A stretch of DNA of 6,721 nt from Planctomycetota bacterium (lineage in GTDB: Bacteria; Planctomycetota; Phycisphaerae; WQYP01). Location of the stretch: positions 1 to 6,721 of the forward strand of contig JAKAZF010000156.1 of the NCBI GenBank assembly GCA_021826605.1. The letters are read 5' to 3'. A program made the position numbers and the translations under genes. This document shows, piece by piece, positions 6,204 to 6,721 of this stretch (positions are counted from its first letter, which is position 1; each line of letters opens with the position of its first letter). The notes under the pieces are model-generated. The model saw only the letters and a list, made by a program, of their open reading frames with translations, did no database searches and was not told the DNA's origin.

Positions 6204-6721
6204 ATGTTTTCCAAGTCGCAGTTTTCAGTTTTATTGGCGGGAGTTCTTGTTGCCTCCGCCCCCGTCGCCGTGGCCACGGCGACCACCATTGTGTCGGATC
6301 AATTCAATGGATCCGGGGCCTACAACTCCAGCATTTGGACGCTTAGCGCCCCAACAGGCAACCCGAATGGGTCAGCTGCCGTGGCACTGGACGGCAACGG
6401 CAATCTCCTGATGAATGTGCCGGCAGGCTCGGATGCGTGGATAAATAATCGTTCCTACGCCCCATTTCTGACGCAGACAGTACCGTCAGGTGAGCCGGCG
6501 AACTACGAAATTGACACTGAAGTCACGATGAACAACGGTACTGCCAACCCGGACACAATTGGCGGACTGATCGTTCTGGGATCCACCAACAATAGCACAT
6601 ACCCCTTCACGGTTTCGTTGGGTTTGCAGAACGGCAGCACGTTCGGTGCCGGTAACACCTCAATACAGTTTCAAGTGCCGGGAAATACCCTGGACTTTTT
6701 CAACGTGCCTTCCACGACCCA
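6204..6721 (+). CDS. Secreted protein with N-terminal concanavalin-A-like domain (partial)
   Basis: The frame is open from ATG 6204 to the right edge (172 codons plus two bases), so the C-terminus is missing. Residues 1-26 are a Sec signal peptide: MFSKSQ, a hydrophobic core and an AVATA cleavage region. The rest is rich in Asn, Gly, Ser and Thr, as in exported bacterial beta proteins. Landmarks SDQFNGSGAYNSSIW at 31-45, GNLLMNVPAGSDAW at 66-79, APFLTQTVP at 86-94, YEIDTEVT at 101-108 and GGLIVLGS at 120-127 follow the order seen in concanavalin-A-like lectin/glucanase (DUF1349-like) domains. Such domains bind or cleave sugars, or decorate larger secreted proteins. No catalytic residue can be named, and what follows (enzyme, further modules or a sorting tail) cannot be seen. 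The Shine-Dalgarno AGGAG at 6193-6197 fixes the start. Coding is secure; the domain call is moderate. Confidence 0.75.
   Translation, partial: MFSKSQFSVLLAGVLVASAPVAVATATTIVSDQFNGSGAYNSSIWTLSAPTGNPNGSAAVALDGNGNLLMNVPAGSDAWINNRSYAPFLTQTVPSGEPANYEIDTEVTMNNGTANPDTIGGLIVLGSTNNSTYPFTVSLGLQNGSTFGAGNTSIQFQVPGNTLDFFNVPSTT

Noticed and set aside
5962..6411. 149-codon plus-strand open frame overlapping the start of the third gene
   Set aside because: It lacks a signal peptide and has a Pro/Arg-rich translation. The overlapping frame from 6204 has a ribosome binding site, a signal peptide and domain-like sequence.

Overview
The window carries part of a carbohydrate-degradation region from a bacterium with mid-range G+C content, long intergenic gaps and several exported proteins. 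All recognisable genes are on the plus strand. The GH116 subtype, with its Cys-rich GCCPGTC active-site loop and an inserted GTAFGxGP-type beta module, resembles proteins I know from the Planctomycetes-Verrucomicrobia-Lentisphaerae (PVC) group. That placement is inference from protein style, not from a marker gene.

Layout. Positions 2-127 hold an open frame entering from the left edge, possibly the last 41 codons of an upstream gene. Positions 173-3397 encode a large Tat-exported GH116/DUF608-family glycosidase whose N-terminal beta-sandwich is split by a module of about 155 residues. Positions 3398-3711 are a 314-nt gap with an 11-bp perfect hairpin. Positions 3712-5106 encode a Sec-exported clan GH-A glycosidase with clear acid/base and nucleophile glutamates, not safely assignable to one family. 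Positions 5107-6203 are about 1.1 kb with no convincing gene but many inverted repeats. From 6204 to the right edge runs a third secreted protein, starting with a concanavalin-A-like domain and cut by the window.

How they fit together. The two glycosidases and the probable sugar-binding protein all carry export signals, so the locus probably acts on an oligo- or polysaccharide outside the cytoplasm. The GH116 enzyme would remove beta-linked gluco- or xylo-type residues, and the GH-A enzyme perhaps arabinose or another side-chain sugar. Substrates cannot be read from the sequence. No transporter, regulator or transposase is visible.

The least expected signal is regulatory. The gaps before the second and third genes share an inverted repeat, TCTCCG-N10-CGGAGA, with identical spacing. 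The third gene is also preceded by four short perfect hairpins in 150 nt, the last ending exactly at its ribosome binding site.
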